Shown here: piece by piece, positions 62,109-64,000 of the stretch
How the letters are laid out: each line of letters begins with the position of its first letter
Numbering within the stretch: the first letter of the stretch is position 1
Source: Clostridia bacterium
GTDB taxonomy: Bacteria; Bacillota; Clostridia; Oscillospirales; Acutalibacteraceae
Direction of reading: 5' to 3'
NCBI GenBank assembly: GCA_017465825.1
Contig: JAFTVI010000013.1
Location: 1-64,000 of the forward strand
Length of the DNA: 64,000 nt
The notes under the pieces: model-generated
What the model was told of the DNA's origin: nothing
Seen by the model: the letters and a program-made list of their open reading frames with translations, nothing else
Databases searched by the model: none
Translations under genes and position numbers: made by a program

Positions 62109-63320
62109 ATGAACAGAAAAATGTATGAAGCCTACTGCAGAGCCTATCAGGGCGTTTTCAGAATGGCTGTTAATGTTCTCGACTGGACTGAACCCAAGCT
62201 CATAAAGGGCGAAGGCGCAGTAAAAAAGCTCCCTGCAAAAATTAAAGAATTAGGCTATACAAACGTGCTCGTCGTTACGGATAAGGGTCTTATGGGACTT
62301 CATCTTCTCGACAGCCTTTTTGAGGAGCTTAAAAATGAGGGGATCGCTTATATCGTATATGACGGTGTACAACCCAACCCCACAATAGACAATATTGAAG
62401 AAGCAAGAAATCTTTACCTGGGCAACGGCTGTCAGGCAATTATCGCTTTCGGCGGCGGCTCACCTATGGACTGTGCAAAGGCCTGCGGAGCAAGAATCGC
62501 ACGCCCCGACAAGCAGATTCCCGCACTCAGAGGTCAGCTCAAGGTTCTTAAAAAGATTCCGCCTCTTTTCGCTGTTCCCACAACAGCAGGTACAGGCTCT
62601 GAATGTACAATTGCAGCTGTTGTATCAAATCCCAAAACGCACGAAAAGAACGCTATCAACGACCCCGTTCTCCGTCCTAAATATGCGGTTCTTGACCCTG
62701 CGCTCACGGTAGGACTTCCGCCCCATATCACATCAACAACGGGTATGGATGCGCTTACTCACGCAGTTGAAGCTTATATCGGTCAGAGCAACACAAAGGA
62801 CACCGAAGAAAAGGCACTTCTTGCAACGAAGCTGATTTTTGAAAATCTTGAAGCTGCTTATGCAGACGGCAAAAATATGCAGGCGAGAGAAAATATGCTC
62901 TTTGCATCCTACAGTGCAGGTGTTGCATTTACAAGAGCATACGTAGGCTATGTTCACGCAATCGCTCACAACTTAGGCGGTATGTACGGTATTCCTCACG
63001 GTCTTGCAAACGCTGTTATTCTGCCTTATGTTCTCGATTACTTCGGCGAATCCGCACACGACAGACTCGCTGACCTTGCTGAGGCGGCAGGTCTTGACTG
63101 CGAGGGCAAAACAAACGCTGAAAAGGCAACAATGTTCATTGCTGAAATCAGAAGAATGAACAAGGATATGAACATTCCCGAAAAGTTCGAGCAGATAAAG
63201 GAAGAGGATATCTCCCTTATCGCAGACAGAGCTTTGCTTGAAGGCAATCCTCTCTACCCCGTTCCCAAAATTATGAACAAGGCAGAGTGTGTAGCTGTTA
63301 TCAGACAGCTTATGGCATAA
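62109..63320 (+). CDS. Iron-containing alcohol dehydrogenase
   Basis: 403 aa, RBS AGGAGG. NAD-binding AIIAFGGGSPMDCAKACGAR, VPTTAGTGSEC, and the metal ligands in TGMDALTHAVEA and YVHAIAHNLGGMYGIPHGLANA (Asp/His). The substrate is unknown (butanol/propanediol/lactaldehyde classes). In an arabinose- and sugar-fermenting context it probably disposes of reducing power. Confidence 0.92.
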   Translation: MNRKMYEAYCRAYQGVFRMAVNVLDWTEPKLIKGEGAVKKLPAKIKELGYTNVLVVTDKGLMGLHLLDSLFEELKNEGIAYIVYDGVQPNPTIDNIEEARNLYLGNGCQAIIAFGGGSPMDCAKACGARIARPDKQIPALRGQLKVLKKIPPLFAVPTTAGTGSECTIAAVVSNPKTHEKNAINDPVLRPKYAVLDPALTVGLPPHITSTTGMDALTHAVEAYIGQSNTKDTEEKALLATKLIFENLEAAYADGKNMQARENMLFASYSAGVAFTRAYVGYVHAIAHNLGGMYGIPHGLANAVILPYVLDYFGESAHDRLADLAEAAGLDCEGKTNAEKATMFIAEIRRMNKDMNIPEKFEQIKEEDISLIADRALLEGNPLYPVPKIMNKAECVAVIRQLMA

Positions 63321-63332
63321 TCAATGCATAAT

Positions 63333-63366
63333 TAACAGCAGTTACTTCCGTCAAGGCGGTAACTGC
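63333..63366 (+). terminator. Hairpin after the alcohol dehydrogenase
   Basis: GCAGTTAC pairs with GTAACTGC around TTCCGTCAAGGCG, then TTGTTT. Confidence 0.65.
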
Positions 63367-63403
63367 TTGTTTAAATTAATACATAATATTCAGGAGAATC
63401 GAT

Positions 63404-64000
63404 ATGACAAAACAGGAAGCAAGACTAAAAGCCAAAGCACTTGTGGCTAAAATGACAGCAGAAGAAAAAATGTCACAGCTGCTTTACAACTCCCCTGCAA
63501 TCGAAAGGCTTGGCATAAAAGAGCACAACTGGTGGAACGAGGGCTCACACGGCGTTGCAAGAGCAGGTACTGCAACGGTATTCCCCCACGCAATCGCTAT
63601 GGCGGCAACCTTTGACCCCGAGCTCATAAATACTGTTGCTGACGTTATCTCAACAGAGGGCAGAGCAAAATACAACAAGCACGTTGAGTACAACGACTTT
63701 GATATTTTCAAGGGACTCACATTCTGGGCGCCAAATATCAACATTTTCCGTGATCCTCGTTGGGGCAGAGGTCAGGAAACCTTCGGCGAGGACCCGTTCC
63801 TTACGGCATCTCTCGGCATTGCATTTGTCAAAGGTATTCAGGGCGAGGGCGAATTCCTCAAGGCGGCGGCTTGCTCAAAGCATTTTGCAGGTCATTCCGG
63901 CCCCGAAAACGAAAGACACGGCTTTGATGCAAAAATAAGCGAACACGACCTGTTTGAAACCTATCTTCCCGCATTTGAAAAGACCGTAAAATCAGGTGTT
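63404..64000 (+). CDS. GH3 beta-glycosidase, N-terminal part (truncated by the window)
   Basis: 199 codons are visible, running off the edge. RBS AGGAG. KMTAEEKMSQLLYNSPAIER, HNWWNEGSHGVARAGTATVF, WAPNINIFRDPRWGRGQETF GEDP and CSKHFAGHSGPENERHGFDA are the GH3 N-terminal barrel; the KHFAGHS motif is the substrate-binding Lys-His. No signal peptide, so cytoplasmic. GH3 enzymes of this type act as beta-xylosidases/glucosidases, fitting the arabinoxylan theme. The nucleophile Asp lies beyond the window. Confidence 0.92.
   Translation, partial: MTKQEARLKAKALVAKMTAEEKMSQLLYNSPAIERLGIKEHNWWNEGSHGVARAGTATVFPHAIAMAATFDPELINTVADVISTEGRAKYNKHVEYNDFDIFKGLTFWAPNINIFRDPRWGRGQETFGEDPFLTASLGIAFVKGIQGEGEFLKAAACSKHFAGHSGPENERHGFDAKISEHDLFETYLPAFEKTVKSGV

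Overview
This window looks like a chromosomal piece of an anaerobic, spore-forming gut Firmicute of class Clostridia, most like Oscillospirales/Ruminococcaceae. The evidence is a complete spoVB-mazG-hup-yabO-yabP-yabQ-divIC-yabR block, dipicolinate synthase genes (dpaAB), HemZ, a NuoE/NuoF/GltD-type flavin complex, dockerin and cohesin-like modules, and secreted and cytoplasmic GH51 arabinofuranosidases. I see no rRNA, tRNA or CRISPR array. The species assignment is inference.

Layout: (1) 1-4.6 kb: a small RHH protein and a three-gene electron-transfer complex on the minus strand. (2) 4.9-7.5 kb: a large secreted hydrolase-like protein with dockerin and cohesin-like modules. (3) 7.5-25.1 kb: an accessory island holding a membrane methyltransferase behind an attenuator-like leader, a GNAT, a NatAB-like ABC exporter, several XRE regulators, lipoproteins, and a mobilisation module (RepA-like ATPase, MobC, relaxase with an overlapping MobB-like gene, large serine recombinase). 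Related inward-facing sequences lie at both outer ends. (4) 25.1-42.5 kb: a long minus-strand housekeeping and sporulation region running recJ-relA-pspC-dtd-MBL-hemZ-spoVB-mazG-hup-yabO-htrA-yabP-yabQ-divIC-yabR, then ygjV-rpsO-pnp. (5) 42.6-44.8 kb: dpaA-dpaB and a DUF554 protein. (6) 44.9-53.2 kb: a PurF paralogue without its catalytic Cys, lipoproteins, metA, DUF4364, a HAD phosphatase, TetR and small proteins. (7) 53.5-64 kb: a secreted GH51, a surface/ubiquitin-like operon, a cytoplasmic GH51, a GtrA-like protein, an iron alcohol dehydrogenase and the start of a GH3 enzyme.

The most striking item is at 58267-58766: a gene for an exported ubiquitin. A signal peptide is followed by a domain matching human ubiquitin at 62 of its first 74 positions (all seven lysines kept), then a Ser/Thr/Glu-rich linker and a Cys-rich hydrophobic C-terminal tail. 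The same tail ends the BspA-type leucine-rich-repeat protein two genes downstream. As written, the gene carries two lesions: a one-base shortfall in a poly-A run just after the start codon, and an in-frame TAA at ubiquitin residue 57. It is either freshly inactivated, switchable through the A-tract, or affected by sequence error. It sits directly behind a TetR gene whose promoter overlaps a palindrome, suggesting a regulated operon tetR - ubiquitin - membrane-anchored protein - LRR protein.

Second-tier features: a family of palindromic repeats with 14-bp ends that often supply the stop codons of adjacent genes; the gene-within-gene in the relaxase; the methyltransferase leader with a terminator just before its start codon; and a surface hydrolase with Gly at the nucleophile position.
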